A stretch of DNA of 64,000 nucleotides from an uncultured Bacteroidales bacterium (GCA_900318835.1 ONLW01000012.1:1-64000); one strand, 5' to 3'; shown: positions 33,452-44,375, counted from the first letter of the stretch. Numbers and translations: made by a program. Notes: generated from the sequence alone by a model not told the origin.

Positions 33452-35314
33452 ATGTCGAACCAGTTTGCCGACCGGAGCCATGTGGTGAAGATTATCTTCA
33501 TCGTCATCGGGGCGCTCTTCATAGGACGTCTAGCGATACTGCAACTATTTAATCCTGAATACAGAGAGAAGGGGGAGCAGCAGTCGCTTCGCAACGTGAC
33601 ACAATACCCCGCCCGCGGTTTCATCTATGACCGCCACGGCGAACTGCTGGTGCACAACGAAGCCGTCTACGACCTCATGGTCATCCCCCGCATGGTGAAG
33701 AACCTTGACACGGCCTACTTCTGCCAGTGTCTCGGCATCACGCGCGACGACTTCGACGACCGCATGCAGAAGGCCCGCACCTACTCGCCCTATTCGGCCT
33801 CCATCTTCATAAAACAAATCTCGAAAGAAGATTATGCAAAATTCGAGAACAAGATGTTCCGTTTCAAGGGGTTCTACATCTCGCAACGTACGCTGAGAAT
33901 CTACGACCGCCCCATCGCGGCACAAGTGCTGGGCTATGTAGGCGAGGTGGACCAAGCTGACCTCGACCGAGACTCCTACTACAAACGTGGCGACTACATC
34001 GGCAAGAGCGGCCTTGAAAAAAGCTACGAGGAGGTGCTCCGCGGCATCAAGGGGAAAAAAGTCATGCACGTAGACGTTCACAATCGCGAAATAGGTCCCT
34101 ACCAGCATGGCAAGTTCGACACCCTTCCCACCGAAGGTTGCAACCTCTACACCACCCTCGATGCCAACCTCCAGACCTATGCCGAGGAGCTGATGGCAAA
34201 CAAACGCGGCTGCGTGGTGGCTATCGAACCCTCAACAGGCGAAATCCTCGCCATGGTCTCCGCCCCCACCTACGATCCCAACCTCCTCGTGGGACGCATC
34301 CGCGGCAAGAACTACATCATGCTCAACAGCGACATCTCAAAACCCATGCTTAACCGCGCCCTCATCGGACAGTATCCTCCGGGAAGCATCTTCAAGGTGG
34401 CACAGTCGATGGTGGCCCTCGACCTCGGCGTCATCAACCCTGGTAGTGGTTTCGCCTGCGAGAAGAGTCTTGTAGGTTGCCACAACCATCCCTCGGCACG
34501 CTCGGTGCAGGAGGCCATCAAGATGAGCTGCAACCCCTACTTCTACCAAGTCTATCGCCGTGTCATCCAGCAGGGTAAGTACAAAAATATCTATAAGGAT
34601 GCACAATACGGTCTCACCATCTGGCACGACTATATGTTACGCTTCGGCTTCGGACAAAAGATTGATATTGACCTGCCCAAGAGCGGCATGTCGAGTGGAA
34701 ACATCCCCGACACAGCCTTCTACAACCGCTGGTACGGCAAAGAGCGCTGGGCATTCTCCACCATCTACTCCAACTCCATCGGCCAGGGCGAAGTCACCGT
34801 GGTCCCCATCCAGATGGCCAATCTAGCCGCCATTGTAGCCAACCGAGGCTACTATATCACACCCCACATGGTGCGCTTCTACGGCCCCGACTCCGTGCAG
34901 AACGAGGAATACCACAAGCGCCATGAAACGGGTGTCGACAAGAAATACTTCGACATAGCCGCCGCCGGCATGTACGATGTGGTGCATGTAGCAGGCGGCA
35001 CGGCTCGTCGCGCACGGGTCGACGGGCTCGACATCTGCGGCAAAACCGGCACCGCCGAAAACTACGGCAACGACCACTCCGTCTTCATCTGCTTCGCTCC
35101 CAAGGACAATCCCAAAATCGCCATGGCCGTCTATGTAGAGAACGCACAGGGCGGCGGCGGCACTTGGGCAGCCCCCATCGCGGGTCTACTGGTGGAGAAA
35201 TACCTCAACGGCGAGGTGAAGCGCAAAGACGTCGAGAAAATGTACAAAGAAATCAACCCCTGCCAAAAGCTCCCGCTCACCCGTAGGGTCAAAAAAGCCA
35301 AGAAGAGAGGATAA
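33452..35314 (+). CDS. mrdA: Penicillin-binding protein 2
   Basis: 620 residues. One N-terminal membrane helix (IIFIVIGALFIGRLAILQLF), a dimerisation domain starting at RGFIYDRHGELL, then the transpeptidase domain. Active-site motifs: Ser312 in YPPGSIFK, SNS within TIYSNSIGQGE, and KTGT in CGKTGTAENYG. It cross-links peptidoglycan for side-wall elongation together with RodA, encoded 4 bases downstream. Confidence 0.96.
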   Translation: MSNQFADRSHVVKIIFIVIGALFIGRLAILQLFNPEYREKGEQQSLRNVTQYPARGFIYDRHGELLVHNEAVYDLMVIPRMVKNLDTAYFCQCLGITRDDFDDRMQKARTYSPYSASIFIKQISKEDYAKFENKMFRFKGFYISQRTLRIYDRPIAAQVLGYVGEVDQADLDRDSYYKRGDYIGKSGLEKSYEEVLRGIKGKKVMHVDVHNREIGPYQHGKFDTLPTEGCNLYTTLDANLQTYAEELMANKRGCVVAIEPSTGEILAMVSAPTYDPNLLVGRIRGKNYIMLNSDISKPMLNRALIGQYPPGSIFKVAQSMVALDLGVINPGSGFACEKSLVGCHNHPSARSVQEAIKMSCNPYFYQVYRRVIQQGKYKNIYKDAQYGLTIWHDYMLRFGFGQKIDIDLPKSGMSSGNIPDTAFYNRWYGKERWAFSTIYSNSIGQGEVTVVPIQMANLAAIVANRGYYITPHMVRFYGPDSVQNEEYHKRHETGVDKKYFDIAAAGMYDVVHVAGGTARRARVDGLDICGKTGTAENYGNDHSVFICFAPKDNPKIAMAVYVENAQGGGGTWAAPIAGLLVEKYLNGEVKRKDVEKMYKEINPCQKLPLTRRVKKAKKRG

Positions 35315-35318
35315 ACGT

Positions 35319-36575
35319 ATGTATCAAGAGAAAATAAAAGTGGATTGGGTGACCATCTGGCTCTATTTGGGCATCATGCTCTTCGGATGGCTCAATATCT
35401 ATGCCGCAGGATACGACGAGACACACGCCTCGATTTTCGATTTCTCCGTGCAGCACGGCAAACAGCTCATCTGGATGGCCGTGGCGCTGCTGCTTGCCGT
35501 GGTCATCGTCTTCACCGAACCACGCGTCTTCTCCAACACAGCCTACCCCATCTACGGCGTCATGCTGGCATTGCTGGTGGTGACGCTCTTCATCGCCACC
35601 GTCACCAAAGGCGCCACCTCATGGATTAACTTCGGAGCCTTCAAATTCCAGCCCTCTGAGTTCGCCAAGTTCGCCACCGCCTTAGCGGTAGCCAAATACC
35701 TGTCGACCATAGGCATCGACATGCGCGACATGCGCACCAAACTGGTGGCGTCAACGCTCATAGCCATCCCTGCAGCACTCATTCTCCTCCAGCACGACAC
35801 AGGCTCGGCCCTCGTCTTCGTTGGCTTCATCTTCCCGCTCTACCGGGAAGGTCTTTCCGGCAACTTCCTGATCATTGGCGTAGCAGCCATAGCCCTCTTT
35901 GTATTGGCTCTGCTCATCAACAAATACATCCTCCTTGCCATCCTCCTTGCCACCGGATTGTTCTACCTCTTCGTGTGGCTCAACAAGCGCTCCATACGCG
36001 ACTACTGGCGTGTGGCGGCCGTTTTCGCCTGCTGCGCCATGTTTGTTTTCTCGGTCGACTTCATCTTCAACAACGTCCTTGAGCCCCACCAGCGCGGCCG
36101 CATCGATGTGCTGTTGGGAAAGACTGAAGACCTGCAAGGATCGGGCTACAACGTCAACCAATCAAAGATTGCCATCGGTTCCGGTAGTTTTTTTGGCAAA
36201 GGGTTTCTTCACGGCACTCTCACCAAGGCCGATTTCGTGCCCGAACAGGAGACCGACTTCATCTTCTGCACCGTGGGCGAGGAGTGGGGCTTCCTAGGAT
36301 CCTCAATCCTCGTGGCGCTCTACGTCTTTCTCCTCGTGAGGCTCGTCAACATGGCCGAACGTCAACGGTCGCCCTTTGCCCGCATCTACGGATACTCCGT
36401 GGCCAGCATCCTTTTCATTCACCTCTTTGTCAACGTAGGCATGGTGCTCGGGCTGGTGCCCGTCATCGGCATTCCCCTGCCCTTCTTCAGCTATGGAGGC
36501 TCCTCGCTCCTGGCCTTCACCATCCTGTTATTCATATTCATACGCCAAGACGCATCTAAAAACCAATTGTTGTAA
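35319..36575 (+). CDS. rodA: Rod-shape SEDS glycosyltransferase RodA
   Basis: 418 residues with about ten membrane helices. SEDS signatures are present: WINFGAFKFQPSEFAKFATALAVAKYL, LLQHDTGSALVFVGFIFPLY, and VPEQETDFIFCTVGEEWGFLG followed by GIPLPFFSYGGSSLL. It polymerises glycan strands with PBP2 and follows mrdA by 4 bases; clpX starts on the base after its stop. Confidence 0.96.
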   Translation: MYQEKIKVDWVTIWLYLGIMLFGWLNIYAAGYDETHASIFDFSVQHGKQLIWMAVALLLAVVIVFTEPRVFSNTAYPIYGVMLALLVVTLFIATVTKGATSWINFGAFKFQPSEFAKFATALAVAKYLSTIGIDMRDMRTKLVASTLIAIPAALILLQHDTGSALVFVGFIFPLYREGLSGNFLIIGVAAIALFVLALLINKYILLAILLATGLFYLFVWLNKRSIRDYWRVAAVFACCAMFVFSVDFIFNNVLEPHQRGRIDVLLGKTEDLQGSGYNVNQSKIAIGSGSFFGKGFLHGTLTKADFVPEQETDFIFCTVGEEWGFLGSSILVALYVFLLVRLVNMAERQRSPFARIYGYSVASILFIHLFVNVGMVLGLVPVIGIPLPFFSYGGSSLLAFTILLFIFIRQDASKNQLL

Positions 36576-37799
<1,224 letters not shown>

Positions 37800-37822
37800 C
37801 AAATCACATAAAATCGACACAG

Positions 37823-37847
37823 CTCCCCTACCCCAGGGGAGTTTTTT
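37823..37847 (+). terminator. Terminator of the mrdA-rodA-clpX operon
   Basis: CTCCCCT pairs with AGGGGAG around ACCCC, followed by six T. Confidence 0.85.
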
Positions 37848-37861
37848 ATACCCTAACCTCA

Positions 37862-37930
37862 CACAAACCACCTACCAAAACCCTACCAACTCCTAACCAA
37901 CTCCTACCATAGTAGGAGATGATAGGCCGT
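37862..37930 (+). repeat. 11-bp-phased palindromic array, copy E
   Basis: TACC/AACC units at 37873, 37884, 37895 and 37906, exactly 11 bases apart. CTCCTAC/GTAGGAG forms the centre (37901-37918) and a mirrored TAGG follows at 37923. The rest of 37931-38168 is an AT-rich promoter region without genes. Confidence 0.75.
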
Positions 37931-38036
37931 TCATTAAGTTAAAAAACGCCCATTTAACGTTTATTAGGAAAGTTCACCTGCCATTTTTCGCACAATATTT
38001 TTTTTCGAAAAAATGAGCTCAAAATATTTTTTTCAC

Positions 38037-38062
38037 CATGTCGAAAAAAAAACGTATCTTTG
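38037..38062 (+). promoter_or_regulatory. CATGT-type promoter of the T9SS cargo gene
   Basis: CATGT at 38037-38041, nine A bases, then TATCTTTG at 38055-38062. There is no TTG -33 box. It has the same spacing as at 29024 and 52017. Confidence 0.7.
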
Positions 38063-38168
38063 TTTTTTGAAATAAACATCCTCACCCCTATTATTCACAG
38101 AGAGTGAATACTTTATACCCAGAAATACAAAGATATAAAATATATAAAAACCCTAAAAAATATAAACA

Positions 38169-40556
38169 ATGAAGAAAACCTTTACGTTTTTCGCAGCCAT
38201 GGCCATGCTGGCCTCTGTGAGTTTCGCCCAGAACGGGAAGTTGCTCCGTCAGGCTGCCCAAAGAATGGTGATTGCCCCCGGCAATTTCCAGAAAGTCACG
38301 AAGGCAACAAAAGATGCCAACTGCGACCCCATTACCGCCATGCCATGGGAAGAGGGTTTCGAAAACGGCACCGACTGCTGGACCTTCACACAAGCCCACG
38401 ACACCATGGGTTTCGTTGCCTACCCCAACAACTCACAGTATCAGTATGCCCACAGTGGCACCTATTACCTTCTTGGCACCTACAGCGACAACTACAACGT
38501 CAGCCAATGGGCCGTGTCGCCTGCCATCACCCTGCCCGCCGAAGCTGATGACTTCACCCTATCTTATTACATCTGGATGAATGTGTACGATGGAATCTCA
38601 ACCAATTACGAGGTGCGTATCTCAACCAGTAACGCCGACACTGCCAGTTTCACCACCGTACTTTTCAGCGAAAGCGGTTCAAGCCACAACGCTTATGTAA
38701 AGCGGACCCTTTCACTGGGCAGCTACGCGGGTCAGACCATCCGCATCGCCTTCCACAACAAGACCGGAAGAGGTGGTGACGCCATGTTCTTGGACGACAT
38801 TCGAATTGGACCTCTTGCCATTCCCGAGCTGACACTCTCCGGCCCCACTGCCGCCCCAACTAACGTCCCCATCACCTTCGTGGCTACCTGCGACTTTAAC
38901 ACCTTCACATGGACTGTTGACGGCAACACCGCCAGTACCACCGGAGACACCCTCACCACCACCTTCAACACCGTTGACGTGCACGAAGTGATTGTCAGTG
39001 TTTCCAACGCCGTCGGCACCGTGAGTGACACCATTAATATTGAAATCTTCAGCTGCGAGGATATCACCCTACCCTACACACCCAATTTCAACGGCGGCAT
39101 CGGCTGCTGGGATACCGTGTGCGACTCCATCCACGGTACTGGCTGGTTTGCCAGCGTTGATATGTTCGCCGACACCCCCATAGGCCAGGTTCTCTCCATA
39201 TCAGCCTACGATCCCTATGGCATAGGCTGGTTTATGGATATCCCCGTTGACAACTGGCTCATCAGTCCAGAAATAACGATGCCCGCTTCCGGCACCCACG
39301 AAATTGCTTGGCAGGTAAAGCCCATCGATTCTGACTATGATGGCGACCATTACGGCGTCTACGTCATCAATGGAGAAAACGCCATCCTCCTTTATGAGGA
39401 AAGCCTCACTGGCATGACCAATTGGAACAAACGTATTATTGGCATCCCCGACAGCATCACCGGAACCTTCCAAGTGGCTTTCCGCCACTTCGACAGCGAG
39501 GGTGGTTATGTCATCATTCTTGACAGCATCCAGATTCGCGACCTTACTGCCCCTGAGGTGAGCGTTGTCGGCCCTATCTTTGCTGAAACCAACGACCCGG
39601 TGACCTTCACCGCCGCCAGCGGCACCGCCATCAACTATGAGTGGACCGTTGACGGCGAAGTCGCCAACACCACCGGCAACACTCTGACCACCACTTTCAC
39701 AACTGTCGGTAACCATACCGTCCAGGTTGTGGGTATCAACAGCGTGGGCCGTTCCGCTGCCGCCACCCTCACCGTCAACGTCTTCTCTTGTGATGCCGTC
39801 ACCGAATTCCCCTGGATCGAGGACTTCGAGGACGCTACCGGCTACGACTGCTGGAAATTTATCGATGCCGATGGCGATGGCTACAACTGGACTACCGACT
39901 ATCTGCGCACCTCAAGCACTCCCGCTGCCCACAACGGCAGCCGCGGCATGGCCGCCTCCGCCTCCTATGCTTCCGCCCCTCTCCATCCCGACAACTGGAT
40001 GATTCTCCCCGCTATGACTCTGCCCGAAGGTTCCAATTTAATCCTCAGCTGGTTTGAAAAAGGACAGGATGTCAATGACTTCGCCGAGAAATACAGCGTC
40101 TACATCTCCACCACCGGTCGCCAAATAAGCGACTTCACCGCTGCCGCCTACACCACCACAACCCGTAACGAATGGAAAGGCAACAACCTTGAACTTGCCC
40201 AATATGCTGGTCAGACCATCTATATCGCTTTCCGTCACTACGACTGCACCAACATGTTCTATCTTGACATCGACGACATCAAGGTTAGCAACGAGCGCGT
40301 GGGTATCGATGACATCGACAACCACATCCTCAGCCTCTACCCCAACCCCGCCAGCCAGATGGTTGCCGTCAACGCCGAGGGTATCGAGGGTAACGTCACT
40401 GTCCAGATTGTTGACCTCAACGGCCGCGTGATGATGCAGCAGCAGGGTGCCGCACAGAGCTTCCGCTTCGACGTCAGCACTCTCGCCCAGGGTGCCTACT
40501 TCGTCCGCATGACCGGCGAAAACATCAACGCCGTTCGTAAACTCATCGTGAAGTAA
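38169..40556 (+). CDS. T9SS cargo protein with adhesin (choice-of-anchor J) and PKD-like domains
   Basis: 795 residues. A signal peptide (MKKTFTFFAAMAMLASVSFAQ) leads to alternating modules: three jellyroll/cleaved-adhesin domains, each opening near an aromatic-acidic PWEEGFE or PWIEDFED motif or its equivalent, and two Ig/PKD-like linkers (FTWTVDGNTASTTGDTLTTTF and YEWTVDGEVANTTGNTLTTTF) that are near copies. The end is a type A T9SS sorting domain: LSLYPNPASQMVAVNAEG, ALSTLAQGAYFVRM-like strand and NAVRKLIVK. It is probably exported and attached to the surface; ligand unknown. Similarity of the linkers suggests internal duplication. Confidence 0.88.
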   Translation: MKKTFTFFAAMAMLASVSFAQNGKLLRQAAQRMVIAPGNFQKVTKATKDANCDPITAMPWEEGFENGTDCWTFTQAHDTMGFVAYPNNSQYQYAHSGTYYLLGTYSDNYNVSQWAVSPAITLPAEADDFTLSYYIWMNVYDGISTNYEVRISTSNADTASFTTVLFSESGSSHNAYVKRTLSLGSYAGQTIRIAFHNKTGRGGDAMFLDDIRIGPLAIPELTLSGPTAAPTNVPITFVATCDFNTFTWTVDGNTASTTGDTLTTTFNTVDVHEVIVSVSNAVGTVSDTINIEIFSCEDITLPYTPNFNGGIGCWDTVCDSIHGTGWFASVDMFADTPIGQVLSISAYDPYGIGWFMDIPVDNWLISPEITMPASGTHEIAWQVKPIDSDYDGDHYGVYVINGENAILLYEESLTGMTNWNKRIIGIPDSITGTFQVAFRHFDSEGGYVIILDSIQIRDLTAPEVSVVGPIFAETNDPVTFTAASGTAINYEWTVDGEVANTTGNTLTTTFTTVGNHTVQVVGINSVGRSAAATLTVNVFSCDAVTEFPWIEDFEDATGYDCWKFIDADGDGYNWTTDYLRTSSTPAAHNGSRGMAASASYASAPLHPDNWMILPAMTLPEGSNLILSWFEKGQDVNDFAEKYSVYISTTGRQISDFTAAAYTTTTRNEWKGNNLELAQYAGQTIYIAFRHYDCTNMFYLDIDDIKVSNERVGIDDIDNHILSLYPNPASQMVAVNAEGIEGNVTVQIVDLNGRVMMQQQGAAQSFRFDVSTLAQGAYFVRMTGENINAVRKLIVK

Positions 40557-40585
40557 AAATCCCAGGATTACTTAGGAATCCTCAA

Positions 40586-40613
40586 GGGGATGTCCCTTAG
40601 CGGGGACATCCTC
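40586..40613 (+). terminator. Hairpin between cargo gene and deoxyhypusine synthase gene
   Basis: GGATGTCCC (40588-40596) pairs with GGGACATCC (40603-40611). The T tract is weak, so termination may be partial. Confidence 0.5.
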
Positions 40614-40647
40614 TTCCAAAGAAAAAGAGATAAAAAAGATAAACGAT

Positions 40648-41685
40648 ATGGAAAAGAAAGACCTCCTGAAAGAAACCGTCAAGCACATTGACATCAAGAA
40701 GTATGACAGTACCGAGCTTATCGACGCCATGCGCCACATGAGCTTCACCAGCCGCGACACCGCCCGTGCCGCCGACATCCTCTGTCAGATGCTGGCTGAG
40801 AAAGACTGCACCAACATCCTGACCATCGCTGGCTCGACCTCGGCGGCAGGTTGCATGCAGGTGTATGTGGACATGGTGCGCAACAAGATGATTGACGCTG
40901 TGGTCAGCACCGGTGCCAGCATCATCGACATGGACCTCTTCGAGGCCCTCGGCTACAAGCACTACATCGGCACCAAGGAGAACGTCATCCCCGACACAAA
41001 ACTCCGCGAGCTCTACATCGACCGCATCTACGACACCTTCATCGACGAAGAAGAACTGCAGGCTTGCGACCAGGCCACCTGCGACGTCGCCGACCTCCTC
41101 GAGCCCCGTCCCTACTCCAGCCGCGAGTTCCTCTACGAGGTGGGCAAATGGCTCGCCAACGGTCACGGCGTGAAGAAGGACAGCCTCATCCAAACCTGCT
41201 ACGAGTGCGGTGTGCCCATCTTCTGCCCTGCCTTCAGCGACAGTAGTGCCGGCTTCGGCATCGGCAAGCACCAGTGGCTCCGCAAGAAAGCTGGCAAGCC
41301 TTATGTGAGTATTGACAGCGTGTGCGATTTCCTCGAGCTCACCGAAATTAAGATGAACTGTCCCGAGAGCGGCCTCTTCATGGTCGGCGGCGGCACCCCC
41401 AAGAACTTCGCACAGGACACCGTCGTCTGCGCCGAAATTCTTGGCAAAGAGGTTCCCATGCACAAGTATGCCATCCAGATCACCGTGGCCGACGTCCGCG
41501 ACGGCGCCTGCTCCTCCAGCACCCTCCTCGAGGCCGGCAGCTGGGGCAAGGTCAGCGAGGAACTGCAGCAGATGGTCTATGCCGAAGGCACCACCGTCAT
41601 CCCCGCCATCGTTAGCTACGCCTACCACAACGGCGACTGGAAGAACCGCGAGTACAAGAACTGGCAGAAGCTCTTCCAGAAATAA
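40648..41685 (+). CDS. Deoxyhypusine synthase-like protein
   Basis: 345 residues of the deoxyhypusine synthase family. NAD-binding patterns STSAAGCMQVYVDMV, DAVVSTGASIIDMDL and FMVGGGTPKNF are present. The lysine that forms the covalent intermediate is kept as Lys301 in EAGSWGKV. In eukaryotes and archaea the enzyme modifies eIF5A; bacteria lack eIF5A, and some bacterial members act as homospermidine synthases, so a polyamine role is more likely here. No spermidine genes are nearby. Confidence 0.9.
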   Translation: MEKKDLLKETVKHIDIKKYDSTELIDAMRHMSFTSRDTARAADILCQMLAEKDCTNILTIAGSTSAAGCMQVYVDMVRNKMIDAVVSTGASIIDMDLFEALGYKHYIGTKENVIPDTKLRELYIDRIYDTFIDEEELQACDQATCDVADLLEPRPYSSREFLYEVGKWLANGHGVKKDSLIQTCYECGVPIFCPAFSDSSAGFGIGKHQWLRKKAGKPYVSIDSVCDFLELTEIKMNCPESGLFMVGGGTPKNFAQDTVVCAEILGKEVPMHKYAIQITVADVRDGACSSSTLLEAGSWGKVSEELQQMVYAEGTTVIPAIVSYAYHNGDWKNREYKNWQKLFQK

Positions 41686-41700
41686 ACCGGCTTATACCTT

Positions 41701-41738
41701 AGAAAGACAGTCCCTTCCCTGCGAGGAACTGTCTTTCT
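41701..41738 (+). terminator. Hairpin after the deoxyhypusine synthase gene
   Basis: AGAAAGACAGT pairs with ACTGTCTTTCT across 16 bases that can fold further (TTCC/GGAA). It is followed by CCCTTAAAA rather than a clean T tract. Confidence 0.6.
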
Positions 41739-41768
41739 CCCTTAAAAAAACAATAACAAGCGTATCCC

Positions 41769-43487
41769 ATGTACATTGGTCGAAAACTATTAATTCTTGC
41801 CGCCTGCACCACCTTTCTCTTTTCGTGCACAAAAGAGGAGGCCGTGGGCGATGGGATGATAGAAATTTTTGCGGAGACGATGGGTGGCGGAAGCAAAGTG
41901 ATGCTCGACGGAGTCAATTCCACATGGGTCGATGGTGACTCCATCCGCATCAACAGCGACAAGGTGGTGGTAGAAAGAATCAATAGCCGTGCTTATATCA
42001 GATATGCCCATCCTCAATCGGTCAACCGTGCCGTCTATCCCGCCTCGCTGGCCAGTGGCACTCTGAGCAGCGACAATGTTACCCTTACCTTTCCGGCCTA
42101 TTACCATTACCGCACTGACGGCAGCGGACACCAGCTCCTGGATCTCCCCATGGCCGCCCGTTCCGAGGGCGATGCTGCCCTTCGGTTCAATCATCTCACC
42201 GGAGCCCTCTACGTCACCGTGACCAACACCGCCAATGTCACCCTGACCCTCCAATCCGTCACTATCTCCAGTAATCGCTACAAACTCAACGGCACCCGTA
42301 GCGTTGACTTGAACGATTTGGAAAACTTCGGCAGCGCCACCAGCAGCGTGGAAAACGAACGTTCTGTCACCCTTGTCTTTGACAATGGCTATTCCCTTGA
42401 AAGTAGCGAATCGGTCAAGGTGATGATTCCAATCATGCCTGTGGGGGGAAATGGGGACAATCTCTTCACGATTAAAGTAAAATCTTTTGCATCCGGACAA
42501 ACCACTTCTTATTTATATAGCAGATCACAACCATCCGGTAGTGACCATACTCTTGCCCGAAATCAGTTAGGTTATGCTCCTGCCGATATTACTGCTAGTG
42601 GTTCTACACCAGTACTAGAGTACAATAGTGGAGTGTATTTGATTCACACTCCATTGGACTTTAAAATGATGGTGGATGCTATACAAAATTCATGGCTTGC
42701 AAATAATGCCCAATATAGCATCACAGAAGATATTGACATGTCAGAAACCCCCGTCACCCCTATCACCAATAGTTCATTTATCGGTACCATTGACGGCGGT
42801 GGACATACTGTTAGCAACCTAACAATCAACAGTATTAAACAAAGCGGGACATGCTACTGTGCACTCTTTTCCAATGCAGGATCAGGTATTATACTGACAA
42901 ATCTTCACCTGAATGGATTAATACTGAATGCACAAGATGTTGGAAGTTCGACTCTTATAATAGCAGGACTGATTTCGGACATTGCGAGTGGTGGTACATT
43001 GACACTGAGCAATTGCTCCGTCAGCATCAGTTCTGTTAACACCAGTAGTGCCACTAGTACCATCTATTTTGGAGGCCTATTGGGAAATGTGGAAGCCGTA
43101 ACAAACTTCACGAACTGCCATGTTTCGGCTTTGTCCAACATAAATGTAAATGGAGGTGCCCTTTATTGCGGTGGACTGATAGGGTATCATGGGTCAACAA
43201 AATCCACCATGACATCCTCTTCTTGGAATGGAAATCTTGTCCTCACATCATCCTCAACCATCCGTGCAGGAGGCTTGATTGGATTCAAAAGTACACAATC
43301 TTTTAAAAGCACAGATTGCGAAGTATCTGGTTCTATTAACGCACAAGCGAATGGAGTAACCAATTATCTTGGGGCTCTCATCGGTCAATATACTTCTAAA
43401 AACTCTGCTGACATCACAAACCTAACCAAATCAATCACTCTCACATTGAACAACTCTTCTATTGTCGACAACAACTTTGGAAACTAA
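41769..43487 (+). CDS. Surface lipoprotein with fimbrillin-like and GLUG-repeat regions
   Basis: 572 residues. A lipoprotein signal ends at Cys20 (TTFLFSC). Residues 25-270 resemble the N-terminal part of Bacteroidales fimbrillin/Mfa-type proteins (HPQSVNRAVYPAS, FPAYYHYRT, RFNHLTGALYVTVTN). Residues 310-560 are GLUG-type repeats with FIGTIDGGGHTVSNL, FGGLLGNV, YCGGLIGY and RAGGLIGF. The half before about 42470 is G+C-rich like its neighbours and the half after is AT-rich, so the gene looks like a fusion of parts of different origin. It is followed 15 bases later by a short gene. Confidence 0.8.
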   Translation: MYIGRKLLILAACTTFLFSCTKEEAVGDGMIEIFAETMGGGSKVMLDGVNSTWVDGDSIRINSDKVVVERINSRAYIRYAHPQSVNRAVYPASLASGTLSSDNVTLTFPAYYHYRTDGSGHQLLDLPMAARSEGDAALRFNHLTGALYVTVTNTANVTLTLQSVTISSNRYKLNGTRSVDLNDLENFGSATSSVENERSVTLVFDNGYSLESSESVKVMIPIMPVGGNGDNLFTIKVKSFASGQTTSYLYSRSQPSGSDHTLARNQLGYAPADITASGSTPVLEYNSGVYLIHTPLDFKMMVDAIQNSWLANNAQYSITEDIDMSETPVTPITNSSFIGTIDGGGHTVSNLTINSIKQSGTCYCALFSNAGSGIILTNLHLNGLILNAQDVGSSTLIIAGLISDIASGGTLTLSNCSVSISSVNTSSATSTIYFGGLLGNVEAVTNFTNCHVSALSNINVNGGALYCGGLIGYHGSTKSTMTSSSWNGNLVLTSSSTIRAGGLIGFKSTQSFKSTDCEVSGSINAQANGVTNYLGALIGQYTSKNSADITNLTKSITLTLNNSSIVDNNFGN

Positions 43488-43502
43488 AAATTTACGAAGC
43501 CT

Positions 43503-43706
43503 ATGACAAAGAAAAAATATACTCCGCCCATTTTGATAGTAGCTTCTTTCCATGTGGAAAGGGGATACGCGGAGAGTGGGGGAGGTCTTGTGTCGCAAAT
43601 GGGGTTTTTGCAGTTGTTGTTCTATCAGGGGAATCCGAGCAGAGAGATTGAATCCTTCAACACGCACAGCACGTGGACAGAGGGCACCGACGGCTTCTGG
43701 CAATAA
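43503..43706 (+). CDS. Short protein following the GLUG lipoprotein
   Basis: 67 residues, MTKKKYTPPILIVASFHVERGYAESGGG... Short genes with a basic start, a Pro-containing strand and a VE(R/Q)G(Y/F)A(x)S motif commonly follow fimbrillin-type lipoprotein genes in Bacteroidales; their role is unknown. No signal peptide or membrane helix is evident. The 15-base spacing suggests one transcript with the lipoprotein gene. It ends 5 bases from the convergent gene. Confidence 0.55.
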   Translation: MTKKKYTPPILIVASFHVERGYAESGGGLVSQMGFLQLLFYQGNPSREIESFNTHSTWTEGTDGFWQ

Positions 43707-43711
43707 TGCTC

Positions 43712-44236
43712 TCAGCGTTTGAGCATCACCCACGTCAGATAGGCTGCGACTGTCAGTATTCCCACCCCCAACAGTTTTGGCATCCAGGTCGCCAGCAGCA
43801 GCACCGCTCCCAGCAGCAGCAATACTCTTGATGCAAGTCTTTTTTCTTTAGGCATAGCCATCCGCGCCTGACGGTAGTTTCTCCAGAGGGACTGCCATTT
43901 TGGCATGTTCATCCACTGCCGCAAGCGGCTCATGGTCCGTCCCTGATGGTCCACAGTCTCGGCCTTGGTGACAGGCAACTCCTTTACCTTCACACGAATA
44001 ATCTTTGAATAGGGCTTACCCTCCACATGCGCCGTGAGGGTTAGCCGCGTGCGACCCTTCGAGCGGTTGAGGCGGAAGCGCTTGTCGCCAGCCAGCTCAA
44101 GGGGGATCATGCTGGCTTTGTAGCCGTTGTCAATAGTCAACTCGACGCTCGAGGCATCCGGGCAGTTCCAGCGCACCTCCACAATATCGCCTTCGGTGAC
44201 CGTCGTGCGGTCGGTGGTAAAAGTCATTCGTTCCAT
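43712..44236 (-). CDS. Hypothetical membrane-anchored protein
   Basis: 174 residues, not recognised. The N-terminal 85 residues look like an Ig-type beta sandwich (MERMTFTTDRTTVTEGDIVEVRWNCPDASSVEL...GRTRLTLTAHVEGKPYSKIIRVKV). A basic Trp-rich linker and two C-terminal hydrophobic helices (VLLLLGAVLLLATWMPKLL and LGVGILTVAAYLTWVML) follow. A sensor or scaffold role is possible but not shown. It is divergent from the S46 peptidase gene. Confidence 0.72.
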   Translation of the reverse strand: MERMTFTTDRTTVTEGDIVEVRWNCPDASSVELTIDNGYKASMIPLELAGDKRFRLNRSKGRTRLTLTAHVEGKPYSKIIRVKVKELPVTKAETVDHQGRTMSRLRQWMNMPKWQSLWRNYRQARMAMPKEKRLASRVLLLLGAVLLLATWMPKLLGVGILTVAAYLTWVMLKR

Positions 44237-44299
44237 ATTGTTTTTTTTTCATAATAATCAAAAAATGTGCCAAGATTTACCGCGCTGGAAATCAATGGC

Positions 44300-44375
44300 T
44301 GATACCTATCAAGTCTTACCCAAGTCTTTACCATCTCCTACCCATCCCTTACCATGGTGGGAGATGGTAGGTCGG
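44300..44375 (+). repeat. 11-bp-phased palindromic array, copy F
   Basis: TACC units at 44303, 44317, 44329, 44339 and 44350, a central ACCATGGT and mirrored GGGAGATGG. GATGAGGAAAAAATAT follows at 44398. It lies 40 bases before the S46 promoter. Confidence 0.65.
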
